Shown here in pieces: positions 37,439 through 44,970 of a stretch of 64,000 nucleotides of DNA (position 1 is the stretch's first letter; the number at the start of each line of letters is the position of its first letter). The DNA lies in assembly GCF_002836205.1 (NCBI RefSeq), contig NZ_PJBE01000013.1, forward strand, positions 372,001-436,000, written 5' to 3'. Below the pieces are notes generated by a model. That model was given only the letters and a program-made list of their open reading frames with translations, was not told where the DNA came from and did not search any database. Position numbers and translations under genes: made by a program. Source of the DNA: Shewanella sp. Choline-02u-19. GTDB lineage: Bacteria > Pseudomonadota > Gammaproteobacteria > Enterobacterales > Shewanellaceae.

Positions 37439-37454
37439 CGAATAGGTGTTCCAA

Positions 37455-38105
37455 ATGGATTTAGTCGCAATAATTAGCACTTCAGCTCTTGTTACTGCTG
37501 TAATCAATGTTATTGGCGTTTTTTGGATCAAGGAACGGTTGAAACAGTCAATTAAGCATGAGTACGACCAAGATTTAGCAAAGCTAAAAAGTGAACTTGA
37601 ATTCGACTTAGACAAACAAAAGAAGCTGTACGAAGGTAAATTATCTATTTATAAGAAATATTATACTTTGATGGACTCTTATACTGCTAAATCTCGTAAA
37701 GCACTCTTTGATGGTTTCCAAACTGGAATTATTGATCTTATAAATGATCCATCGGATGGTAATACCGCCGATTACATTCGGAACATGCTTGCACTTCAAG
37801 GTGACGTATCAGAGGTATTTCTCACTTTTAAAAATGAAATCAACGGTTTAAGACTTGAGGCTGGAGAAAACCTCCTACATCTATTAGATGAATATGTTGT
37901 TTCTTTAGAGATAACTCAAGAAAAGACAGTTGAGTTCCTACAATGGATGAACGCAAATGCAACTAAATTCATTACAGATCCCGAAGAGACTAATAGAATT
38001 TCCCAAGAATATATGGCTACAGAATTGAATGGGGAAGGAAAGAAACTTATTGATTTACAAAATAAAATATTTTTAGAAATGCGCAACGAATTAGGTATCG
38101 TATAA
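37455..38105 (+). CDS. Cassette 2: membrane-anchored coiled-coil protein
   Basis: A 216-residue protein. The ATG after TAGGTG is chosen; a GTG nine bases upstream is in frame. An N-terminal membrane helix (AIISTSALVTAVINVIGVFWI) is followed by a strongly charged coiled coil (HEYDQDLAKLKSELEFDLDK) and a helical C-terminal region. Proteins of this build are frequent in Vibrio cassette arrays; function unknown. The stop codon TAA is the first three bases of the following attC's TAAC. Confidence 0.65.
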   Translation: MDLVAIISTSALVTAVINVIGVFWIKERLKQSIKHEYDQDLAKLKSELEFDLDKQKKLYEGKLSIYKKYYTLMDSYTAKSRKALFDGFQTGIIDLINDPSDGNTADYIRNMLALQGDVSEVFLTFKNEINGLRLEAGENLLHLLDEYVVSLEITQEKTVEFLQWMNANATKFITDPEETNRISQEYMATELNGEGKKLIDLQNKIFLEMRNELGIV

Positions 38106-38200
38106 CAAGTTGCTCAAGCAGGACTCGTAACAGTTGGCTCGGTTTCGCTTCGCTTCACATTTTAGCCAACAATTACTCGCCTCTTAGCAAGGCGTTATAT
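38100..38200 (+). other. attC site 2
   Basis: TAACAAGTTGC to AAGGCGTTATAT, with inner arms CAGTTGGCT and AGCCAACA and an apical GGTTTCGCTTCGCTTCAC. It overlaps the end of the cassette 2 gene. Confidence 0.85.
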
Positions 38201-38214
38201 GCCTAAGGAAGCCG

Positions 38215-38547
38215 ATGAGTAGTCAGCAATATATTTGCACTAAATTTGATGCGGATTATTCACCTTGTAGTGATTATGACAAACTAGGTATTGCTATTGA
38301 AACTATCGGTAAATTTCCCATAAATGGTTTAAGGCATGTCGCTGAAAATGGAACTTGTGGTTGGTATATTTGGTGCGGTGAAGAGTGGAGTGACGATCCT
38401 GACTTCTTCAAACCCCTACACGTAAGTCATATAGATAAATACCTACCCGAAGTTCAGCCATACCTCGCGTTGCCACCGGGATATAGATTTTTAGTAGCTG
38501 AAAGTTACGAAGATGTTTGGCAAGATTTAGAGTTAATCGACATATAA
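38215..38547 (+). CDS. Cassette 3: small acidic protein of unknown function
   Basis: A 110-residue acidic soluble protein without signal or membrane segment. It contains GWYIWCGEEWSDDPDFF and a C-terminal LPPGYRFLVAESYEDVW stretch. The pattern recalls small immunity- or DUF-type proteins seen in cassettes and beside toxins, but I cannot name the family. Start ATG preceded by AAGGAAG. Its stop overlaps the following attC. Confidence 0.6.
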   Translation: MSSQQYICTKFDADYSPCSDYDKLGIAIETIGKFPINGLRHVAENGTCGWYIWCGEEWSDDPDFFKPLHVSHIDKYLPEVQPYLALPPGYRFLVAESYEDVWQDLELIDI

Positions 38548-38641
38548 CAAGGCGCTAAAGTAGAACGTAAAACGCATGGTGATCGTTCGTGCCTCACTAA
38601 TTATAACCATGCATTTTTAGCCTCTTAGCGGGGCGTTATGT
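38542..38641 (+). other. attC site 3
   Basis: TAACAAGGCGC to GGGCGTTATG, with arms ACGCATGGT and ACCATGCAT around GATCGTTCGTGCCTCAC. Shares the apical motif with sites 1 and 7. Confidence 0.85.
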
Positions 38642-38680
38642 AGCTATACAATTATCTCCACCATCATATAAGGAATTATT

Positions 38681-39061
38681 ATGTTTGATAAAAATATAGA
38701 GTATACACGAGCTGACATACAAGGATTAGTGGGTGGTGAATTACAAACTTACTTACCACAAAAAGATAAACGTATACTTGCAGGGTGCTTTAACGAAGAG
38801 CTAAACCCTGAATGTCCAAATGAAGTACAGGCTGGAAATAAACCACAAGTAAAAATAAAAGCCGAGTTGTTATTAACACAACAAGAAAATGTATTTCCTG
38901 TATTTACTAAGCCAGCCATGAACAGTAAGCATTACCGTTATAAAGGTCAATTCCGTTGCATTGGTGGGAGTAATGATCGTGATGTATTAAATATCGCTGA
39001 ACAGAAATCAGGACGTCATGGGCAACTTACATACGTTTTAACTTTACAGCAAGCTACATAA
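38681..39061 (+). CDS. Cassette 4: protein with possible SRA-like/modified-base-reader pattern
   Basis: A 126-residue protein beginning NIEYTRADIQGLVGGELQTYLPQ. I recall a family with the pattern 'GG..Q.YLP....(V/I)(A)GCF...LNP..P' followed by PVFxKxAxN...YxGxYR, found alone or fused to nucleases and HNH proteins; here PVFTKPAMN and YRYKGQFRCIG match it. The meaning of that family, perhaps DNA-base recognition, is uncertain and could not be checked. AAGGAATTATT precedes the ATG. The stop TAA ends exactly where insertion element copy 1 begins, inside the TAAC of this cassette's attC. Confidence 0.55.
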   Translation: MFDKNIEYTRADIQGLVGGELQTYLPQKDKRILAGCFNEELNPECPNEVQAGNKPQVKIKAELLLTQQENVFPVFTKPAMNSKHYRYKGQFRCIGGSNDRDVLNIAEQKSGRHGQLTYVLTLQQAT

Positions 39062-39317
39062 CGAATAAGGATAGGCCGCGCGTAGCCGCGTCCTTATCCC
39101 GATTGTTGAACAAGCCCGAGTGATACCTTTATTGTGTAAATATCGGCGTAAGATCTTACGCTTTTTCGATGTGTGCTGAGCAGTAGCATTTTTTACTAGC
39201 CGCATCTATCCCTTAGCATCGCCAGCTAATTTCGTTACCTCAACATATCAATGCCTTAGCACCTCCTTATACTTTTCTTGTTCCGCATCTTAAGTGTTAA
39301 CTTTTTTATCCTTCCGC

Positions 39318-40418
39318 TTAAACAGTGGCGTTAGGTGTCGTTGGTTTTTGCCTAAGAAAGCTTGTCAGTCGTGCGTGCACTCCCATAAATGTCATCGGCT
39401 GCTGGCAGCAGGGACAAGGTCGTATAGCTTTGGTTTTGGTAGCTTTTTCGAACGGCGCAAACATCGTTCCCGCAACCGCTAGCATGAGCTGTATTTGCAG
39501 TCTTAGTTTTCGGCAACTTCCTTGCAGTAATCCATAGTCTCTCACTCGACGTAATCCCTTCGGTAGCACATGCTGAAGCACTAACCATAGGAACTCCACC
39601 GTAGGTAAAGTGCGTATTTCAGTGGCTTTGGTTTGGCTATTTTGATACTCGAAGGACACTTGATCTTCGGTTGCACTAATGATGCTTTTGTCAGACAAAA
39701 CGCCGCGATAGAGGTATCTCGACAGGTACTTTAGCGCAGGTAGCCCTTTGCCAACATGCTGGCAGTCGACAACCCACTGTTTCGGGATGGCTGCTGGCAG
39801 CTTGATGTTGAGCTTGTCTGTCAATTGCTCAAGCAAGCGTGCTCGCCATACTTTGGCGAGGTTAAAACTGTTAAACAGGTACTTGCCTTTGTTCTTGTGC
39901 CACTGTTGTTTGGCTTTGTTGAAACTCCCCGCGGGAATGATGAAGTGAATATGAGGATGGTAGTCGCGTCGCCGATTATGGGTATGTAGCACGCCCGTAA
40001 AACCGATGTCACCACCGAGTTTTTTTGCGTTTTTAGCAAATTCCTTGAGCACGCTAGCAGCGACGGTGAACATGGCTTGATAGACAAGTTCAGGCTGATG
40101 TTTGGCGGTAACTCTAAGCTCATAAGGCAGAGTGAAAGTGACCATGTAATACTCCACGGGCAACAGTTTAGCCTGCTGTTTTGCCAGCCAGTCGCTCGTG
40201 GTGTTGTGCTGACATTGCGGGCAACTGCGATGACCACAAGACAACGGAAAGTCAGCATGATGAGGGCAACTCTGACACGCCCACTGACTCGTTCTCTCAG
40301 TATTGGTGCGACAACTGAGCATGGCGAAAATAGCTTGCCGCATCGAGGTTGTGATTTGTTGATCAAAAGCCTGATTAAAGGTATCAAGATGGTCGCGTAA
40401 AATATCGATGAACTTCAT
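39318..40418 (-). CDS. IS91-family HUH transposase, copy 1
   Basis: A 366-residue rolling-circle transposase. The start ATG overlaps the recombinase stop (ATGA), so the two are translationally coupled; the first frame codon upstream is a weaker alternative. N-terminal zinc-binding region (CQSCPHH and CGHRSCPQCQ), the HUH metal motif in HPHIHF (H156, H158), candidate catalytic tyrosines in YLSRYLYRG (Y231, Y235, Y237) and a C-terminal CPCCQQPM. This is the Y1/Y2 transposase architecture of IS91/ISCR-like elements. Intact, and identical to copy 2. Confidence 0.9.
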   Translation of the reverse strand: MKFIDILRDHLDTFNQAFDQQITTSMRQAIFAMLSCRTNTERTSQWACQSCPHHADFPLSCGHRSCPQCQHNTTSDWLAKQQAKLLPVEYYMVTFTLPYELRVTAKHQPELVYQAMFTVAASVLKEFAKNAKKLGGDIGFTGVLHTHNRRRDYHPHIHFIIPAGSFNKAKQQWHKNKGKYLFNSFNLAKVWRARLLEQLTDKLNIKLPAAIPKQWVVDCQHVGKGLPALKYLSRYLYRGVLSDKSIISATEDQVSFEYQNSQTKATEIRTLPTVEFLWLVLQHVLPKGLRRVRDYGLLQGSCRKLRLQIQLMLAVAGTMFAPFEKATKTKAIRPCPCCQQPMTFMGVHARLTSFLRQKPTTPNATV

Positions 40419-41305
40419 ACGTCGCACTCCCACTTCAAGATTAAATCATCAGCAAGTTTGTTAATTGCCTCAGCGGTATTTTTACGGGTGATGTGGGTCA
40501 GTTTGGTGTAACGAGCGGTGGTGTTGAGGCTGTTATGACCGAGCAGGCTTTGCACTGAGCGCAGGTCTAGTCCTTGCTCTAGCAGATGGGTTGCGTAGCT
40601 ATGTCGCAGATTATGCGGACTGATGGATTTATGAATATTGCACTCAGCAATGACTCGTTTTAAGGCTTTCTGAATGCCGCCTTTATCTATCATCGAATCC
40701 GGTTTACCGTCTTTACCAGGAAACATCAGGCGTGGATGGCGATGAGTTTGCCAGTAATATCGCAGCGCTAATAAGGTGCGTTGTGGTAGAGGAACCAATC
40801 TATCCTTACCGCCTTTAGCATTGCGAATATGCACCTGCATCATCTGTGAATCCACATCACCTATTTGCAATGAAATGGCCTCGCCGAGGCGCAACCCCAT
40901 ACTGTATAGGGTCAGAAAGCAGACCTGATATCGCAACTTATGTGTGAGACTTATAACGATGGCAACTTCAGTTGGGGTTAGGATATCGGGCAGTCGGTTG
41001 ACCTGTGGAGGCTTAACGATGTTGAGCCACTCCCAGTGTTGGTTGAGCACATGGCGATAGAAAAACTGTAAGCCGTTACGGTCAAGCTTAACGGTGCTCC
41101 ACGAGTGTGATGCTATCAGTTGAGCAAAGTAACGCTTTAAATCATCGGTGGTAAGGTTGTCGGGACAACGGTCAAAGAAGGCGGCAATACGCCGTACTGC
41201 ACGGCTATATGCATCGATGGTGGCGGGTCGCTTGCCTTGTAGGGTTAAGTTGGTAAGATGTTGTTCATAAAGAGAATCAAAGCGGTGTTGTTCGAATGTG
41301 TCCAT
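40415..41305 (-). CDS. Tyrosine recombinase of the IS91-like element, copy 1
   Basis: A 296-residue phage-integrase-family protein with an N-terminal SAM-like DNA-binding domain and a complete catalytic set: R139 (MGLRLGEA), K in GGKDR (near 167), H231 and R234 (SPHNLRHSYATHL), H257 (LLGHNS) and nucleophile Y266 (TTARYTKL). It lacks the extra ~35-residue insertion characteristic of integron integrases between the lysine and HxxR, so it is not IntI. Its role in an HUH element is not obvious; perhaps in resolution, excision of a circle or target choice. Confidence 0.88.
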   Translation of the reverse strand: MDTFEQHRFDSLYEQHLTNLTLQGKRPATIDAYSRAVRRIAAFFDRCPDNLTTDDLKRYFAQLIASHSWSTVKLDRNGLQFFYRHVLNQHWEWLNIVKPPQVNRLPDILTPTEVAIVISLTHKLRYQVCFLTLYSMGLRLGEAISLQIGDVDSQMMQVHIRNAKGGKDRLVPLPQRTLLALRYYWQTHRHPRLMFPGKDGKPDSMIDKGGIQKALKRVIAECNIHKSISPHNLRHSYATHLLEQGLDLRSVQSLLGHNSLNTTARYTKLTHITRKNTAEAINKLADDLILKWECDV

Positions 41306-41413
41306 GATAATACTCCTAGTAGTAAAGACCTAACAGGGTCTGTACTAATAAGTATTTAGGATGGGAGATAGAGAGGGCTTTTATCTTTTCTGCCGCAGAG
41401 CGGCTTCGTTCAA

Positions 41414-41507
41414 CAAGACCTTCAAACGGACAAAAAACAGCTGGCTTTTGCACGTTCCTCGCTAATTTTAGCCAGCTATTTTATTGCCGCTTAAGGTGGC
41501 GTTAGCT
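41414..41507 (+). other. attC site 4, right part (split by element copy 1)
   Basis: CAAGACCTTCAAACGG to GGTGGCGTTAGCTG, with inner arms ACAGCTGGC and GCCAGCTAT. Adding the TAA left of the element (39059-39061) gives a complete attC of about 100 bp beginning TAACAAG. Confidence 0.85.
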
Positions 41508-41525
41508 GTACTGGAGTACACGTAA

Positions 41526-41932
41526 ATGAACGAAGTTTTTAAAAATCCTCTTTTCTATATTCTGATATTAAATATTATAGGTTTTATATGGGGTATTAGA
41601 TCATGGAAGAACAATGTTCGTGAAAGGTGGATGGATAATTTGAGGGGGCTGGCGCAGAGTTGATAGGTGCTGCAGAGTTAATATATGCAGAAGCATCAAG
41701 TGATGTTCAAAGACTTGCCCCTAAAACCATGTCAAATTTTATAACGAAAGAGCATAAATTACTCTTTTTATTTGCCCATGATGAGTCTGAAAAAAATATA
41801 TTTACAGAAAAATCTGAAAGCCTTAGAAAGGCCGCGGAATCGACCAATACTAAGAATTACAGGGATGAACTAAATAGCTTCTCTAAAGTAATTAATGATC
41901 GAGTTCTTAAAGAATGGAATGTAATTAAATAA
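41526..41932 (+). pseudogene. Cassette 5: frameshifted small membrane-protein gene
   Basis: Two frames read as one gene. Frame A starts ATG (41526) with a membrane segment (FYILILNIIGFIWGI), continues VRERWMDNLRGLAQS and stops at 41661-41663. Frame B from ~41642 reads GAELIGAAELIYAEASSD onward to a TAA at 41930-41932. Adding a sixth G to the run of five at 41644-41648 joins them as MDNLRGAGAELIGAAEL, giving ~135 residues. This is therefore a one-base deletion, a programmed slip at a G run or a sequencing error. The C-terminal part is helical and charged. Family not recognised. Confidence 0.6.
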
Positions 41933-41936
41933 GCAC

Positions 41937-42028
41937 AGCTAACAAGTTGCTTAAACGGAATAAAAACAGCTGGCCATCGCTTCGCGATTATAGCCAACCA
42001 TTTTTTATCCGCTTAGCTAAGCGTTAAA
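41937..42028 (+). other. attC site 5
   Basis: TAACAAGTTGC to AAGCGTTAAAT, with arms ACAGCTGGC and AGCCAACCAT around CATCGCTTCGCGATTA. About 92 bp. Its last bases form an ATG with the next cassette. Confidence 0.85.
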
Positions 42029-42066
42029 TGCCAGAACCAATTTATCCAGTTAGCCTCGAGAAGAAA

Positions 42067-42693
42067 ATGAATCAAAAGCAATCAGACAAAATTAAACGTT
42101 TATATAAAGAACTATCTGAAGAGCAACGTTGGGATAGAGCTGAAAAAGCAGCAAAACACTTATTAACGGCTGTAGCCTTTAGAGTGACATCAAGAGTTAG
42201 CTTTGAAAAAACTAATAGCGCCTTACTTCCTCCTATTGGTTATTACTACTCTATTTTCCATATGTCAGTTGCTTTATGTTGGCTTCATCCTGAAATTGAA
42301 GAGATTAAGCTTAAAAAGCTAAAGCACAGCACACTGCAAGGATTGATAACAACTTATTTTATTACCCCTAATTTGTTATCTGAATATTACTCATCATTAA
42401 TGCAAGGTTTAAAAGAAGAACGAGAGTATTTAAACTACACATTTGGTGAGTTTAAATGCGATTTTTTTGAAGAAGTTGAAAAGAATGAAAAATATGTTGG
42501 CGATGCATTTAAGTTGAGTATTGAATTAATCGATGAAATTTGTGAGCTTTTGAGCCCACAGTTTAATATTAGATCGAGAATTAGCACTTACATAGCTGAT
42601 AGTAAGGGTGATGATTTCATTCAAACTTATTTATCAAACGATGAACAAGACCTAGTTATGGACTATCTTGTTCAAGTAAATTACTCAAACTAG
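42067..42693 (+). CDS. Cassette 6: HEPN-like helical protein
   Basis: A 208-residue helical protein from the ATG following CTCGAGAAG; an in-frame ATG at 42028 right on the attC end would add 13 residues but has no ribosome binding site. The block LLPPIGYYYSIFHMSVALCWL, then KHSTLQGLITTYF and LKEEREYLNYTF spaced as in HEPN domains, suggests that fold, which occurs in toxins, abortive-infection RNases and nucleotidyltransferase partners. The catalytic RxxxxH motif is not clear, so RNase activity is doubtful. Fold assignment is by pattern only. Confidence 0.5.
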   Translation: MNQKQSDKIKRLYKELSEEQRWDRAEKAAKHLLTAVAFRVTSRVSFEKTNSALLPPIGYYYSIFHMSVALCWLHPEIEEIKLKKLKHSTLQGLITTYFITPNLLSEYYSSLMQGLKEEREYLNYTFGEFKCDFFEEVEKNEKYVGDAFKLSIELIDEICELLSPQFNIRSRISTYIADSKGDDFIQTYLSNDEQDLVMDYLVQVNYSN

Positions 42694-42695
42694 GC

Positions 42696-42795
42696 ATTTA
42701 ACAAGGCAATTAAACGGAACTAAAACAGTGAGTTAGGTTTCGCTTCGCTAAACATTATAACCCACAGTTTTAGTCCGCTTATTGCGGCGTTAGCC
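42696..42795 (+). other. attC site 6
   Basis: TAACAAGGCAATTAAACGG to GCGGCGTTAGCCC, with TAAAACAGTGAG/ and ACTGTTTTA-type arms around GGTTTCGCTTCGCTAAAC. Same family as site 2. Confidence 0.85.
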
Positions 42796-42817
42796 CTACA
42801 GTTGAATGGAGTTAGTA

Positions 42818-43354
42818 ATGCCTTTAGAAAAATTACAAGTTCAGTTAAACGAATCTAAAAACCAAATGAAAAAATACGTCGACACTTTAAAGTTTGGTAA
42901 ACAAAGCTTTTATGAAGATTTCCTAACTAGAACAGATATTTCTGTCCCAGGTATTTATAAAATAGAAATTAGAGCATCATCATTCACTCAACAAAAAGAC
43001 AGTTGGAAGATAGATTTTGTTAAACACTGGGATATGTATAAAGGCAAAGGATGTCGTACCCCTAGTAGTAAAAAAATTCGCTTTCAGAGGCATAATGATA
43101 TTTTAGCAGGTGAATGGGTTCCATTGTATATTGGACGTAGTCTTGACGTTAGATCTAGACTTGACTTGCATAAAAATACTCCTTTTAAGGAGGCTTATCA
43201 GGCACTTAAGTTAATAGATCGAGGGATTTATGAATCTGAAAATTTCAGAGTATCTTTTTTCGAGTTACCGAAAATGAATTATGAATTTATTTCATTGTAT
43301 GTAGAAGATGCTTTTAGAGAGCAAATAAATCCGATTGTCGGTATTAAGGGCTAA
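42818..43354 (+). CDS. Cassette 7: GIY-YIG-like nuclease-family protein
   Basis: A 178-residue protein from the ATG with GGAG six bases upstream. It contains GIY at 45-47 (VPGIYKIEI), then an insertion of about 55 residues, YIG at 104-106 followed by RSLDVRSRLDLH (Arg and His positions as in the family), and a late acidic residue with NP (EDAFREQINPIVG) matching the terminal Glu and Asn-Pro of the fold. GIY-YIG domains cut DNA in homing, repair, restriction and defence. The unusually long GIY-to-YIG insertion is noted. Activity is inferred from the motif set. Its stop overlaps attC 7. Confidence 0.62.
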   Translation: MPLEKLQVQLNESKNQMKKYVDTLKFGKQSFYEDFLTRTDISVPGIYKIEIRASSFTQQKDSWKIDFVKHWDMYKGKGCRTPSSKKIRFQRHNDILAGEWVPLYIGRSLDVRSRLDLHKNTPFKEAYQALKLIDRGIYESENFRVSFFELPKMNYEFISLYVEDAFREQINPIVGIKG

Positions 43355-43446
43355 CAAGGCACTTAAACGGAATTAAAACAGTTGGTTCCGTTCGTTCCTC
43401 ACAAATTATAACCAACTGTTTTAATCCGCTTAGTGCGGCGTTAGAA
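43349..43446 (+). other. attC site 7
   Basis: CTAACAAGGCAC to GCGGCGTTAGAAT, with ACAGTTGGTT/AACCAACTGT arms around CCGTTCGTTCCTCAC. About 98 bp. Confidence 0.85.
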
Positions 43447-43461
43447 TTTTAAAGAGATAGT

Positions 43462-44706
43462 ATGGACGACAGTAAATTAATATACATAAATGATTGCTAC
43501 GAAGATGGTGATTCTTTTGTGGTTCGCTATGAAGATGTCACTAGGGAAGTGGTAGACAATATTCTCAATGTTGAGGATGTTGAGGATGTTGAGGATGTTG
43601 AGGATATTGAGGAGCTAGAAGCTCGAATACCATTGAGCCGAATGTACGCAAGTCCGAAAGTGTATGTAGATAGGTTTATGCTCTTCGAAGAACAGTTCGA
43701 CATTAGTCAGAATGGCTTCCTAAATGCTGTTAAAGGTGGCAATGATCCTCGTGCTCGGTCATTGAGGAGTTCTCTTCAGTACCTTAATCAAAAAAATAAG
43801 GCAAACTTGCTTGAATTATCTGAAGAAAACAACGCAAATACTGGTTTAGGAAAAGATTGGTATGTGTGTATATTCAACGTTGGAAATGGTGAAAGTAACC
43901 TTTTAGTCGCTCCCGATGGAAAGCTATATCTTTTTGACGGAGGACGTTTAAATCAGGATGTTTGTTCAAAGATAAAAAAAGCTATAAATTATTTTGAAAA
44001 CCAGAATATAAATGTCTCCAAAGAAATTAGCGGTTTTTTCATATCTCATTGTGATGGAGACCATTTTAGAGGTGTGATTGAGGCTATTGATAAGATAGAT
44101 ACAACTCAAGATTGTTTCTTGTACTACAACTATCTATCTTCATTTTCTAAACCGTCTTGGGTTAATGGTCTAGCTAGAATCGATAATCTAGCATGTGATG
44201 GTAAAATATCAAAATATGTTCTAATCCCAGAAAAGAGTAACTTAAGAGACATGTCTTGTTTAATACCGTCATTACGCATTACTTGGATGTGGCCTTATAA
44301 TGATTACCGAACTCAGTGTGTAACAAATAATATAAGTAGCAATGACTCTAGCCATTGTTTATATATTTCTGGTGAAGATGGAAAGTACTCTGTTAACTTC
44401 TTTGGTGATGCGGAAAATGTTGCAGGAAGTAACATTGATTTTGATGCAGCTAAGTTAGATGAAGAATTTTTATTTAAGCCATCACATCATGGTAGAAATT
44501 CGGGAAATATTAACATTGGAGGTTATCCATCTATAGATATGCATCACCATTTTGATCAATGTTCAAAAGTGAAATTTTTCGTATCATCAACTAATAATAA
44601 CAAGCACTTGTCGCCAATAGCCAGTAAAAATTCACTCACAGAATCAGCTCAAACAGCTATGATTTTTAAGTTCTCTAGCTCTGGTTTGTCGAAAACTGCA
44701 ATATAA
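43462..44706 (+). CDS. Cassette 8: ComEC-type metallo-beta-lactamase-fold protein
   Basis: A 414-residue protein, the longest in the array. After a variable N-terminus with a VED-type repeat, the catalytic fold starts about residue 134: FNVGNGESNLL, LYLFDGG, the metal motif SHCDGDH (H196, D198, D200, H201) followed by FRG, FFGDAE and KPSHHGRNSG. This is the pattern of ComEC/Rec2-like hydrolases that occur alone near or in defence and DNA-processing loci. The metal site looks intact. Possible nuclease or phosphodiesterase. TAA falls nine bases before the interrupted attC 8. Confidence 0.7.
   Translation: MDDSKLIYINDCYEDGDSFVVRYEDVTREVVDNILNVEDVEDVEDVEDIEELEARIPLSRMYASPKVYVDRFMLFEEQFDISQNGFLNAVKGGNDPRARSLRSSLQYLNQKNKANLLELSEENNANTGLGKDWYVCIFNVGNGESNLLVAPDGKLYLFDGGRLNQDVCSKIKKAINYFENQNINVSKEISGFFISHCDGDHFRGVIEAIDKIDTTQDCFLYYNYLSSFSKPSWVNGLARIDNLACDGKISKYVLIPEKSNLRDMSCLIPSLRITWMWPYNDYRTQCVTNNISSNDSSHCLYISGEDGKYSVNFFGDAENVAGSNIDFDAAKLDEEFLFKPSHHGRNSGNINIGGYPSIDMHHHFDQCSKVKFFVSSTNNNKHLSPIASKNSLTESAQTAMIFKFSSSGLSKTAI
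43570..43614 (+). repeat. 9-bp in-frame tandem repeat in the cassette 8 gene
   Basis: Four perfect copies of GTTGAGGAT and a diverged fifth (ATTGAGGAG) encode VED-VED-VED-VED-IEE. Copy-number change would lengthen or shorten an acidic linker without breaking the frame. Confidence 0.9.
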
Positions 44707-44970
44707 AATTCTAACGAATAAGGATAGGCCGCGCGTAGCCGCGTCCTTATCCCGATTGTTGAACAAGCCCGAGTGATACCTTTATTGTGTAAATATCGGC
44801 GTAAGATCTTACGCTTTTTCGATGTGTGCTGAGCAGTAGCATTTTTTACTAGCCGCATCTATCCCTTAGCATCGCCAGCTAATTTCGTTACCTCAACATA
44901 TCAATGCCTTAGCACCTCCTTATACTTTTCTTGTTCCGCATCTTAAGTGTTAACTTTTTTATCCTTCCGC

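Larger units (their letters stand above)
39062..41413 (-). mobile_element. IS91-like element with tyrosine recombinase, copy 1 (inside attC 4)
   Basis: A 2352-bp element defined by comparison with copy 2, which I read as base-for-base identical. Its left end carries a hairpin (AATAAGGA...CGCG/CGCG...TCCTTAT), and its right end has GCCGCAGAGCGGC. It codes on the minus strand for a tyrosine recombinase and an HUH transposase. The left flank ends TAA and the right flank begins CAAG, so joining the flanks restores TAACAAG, the start of an attC. Exact ends are ambiguous by up to four bases because AAC occurs on both sides; no target duplication is needed, as expected for IS91-type rolling-circle transposition. 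Confidence 0.88.

Noticed and set aside
40415..41305. Tyrosine recombinase as the integron integrase
   Set aside because: It lacks the extra stretch that marks IntI and lies inside a duplicated insertion element, coupled to an HUH transposase.
43570..43614. Tandem repeats as a CRISPR array
   Set aside because: The 9-bp units are contiguous, in-frame codons without spacers.
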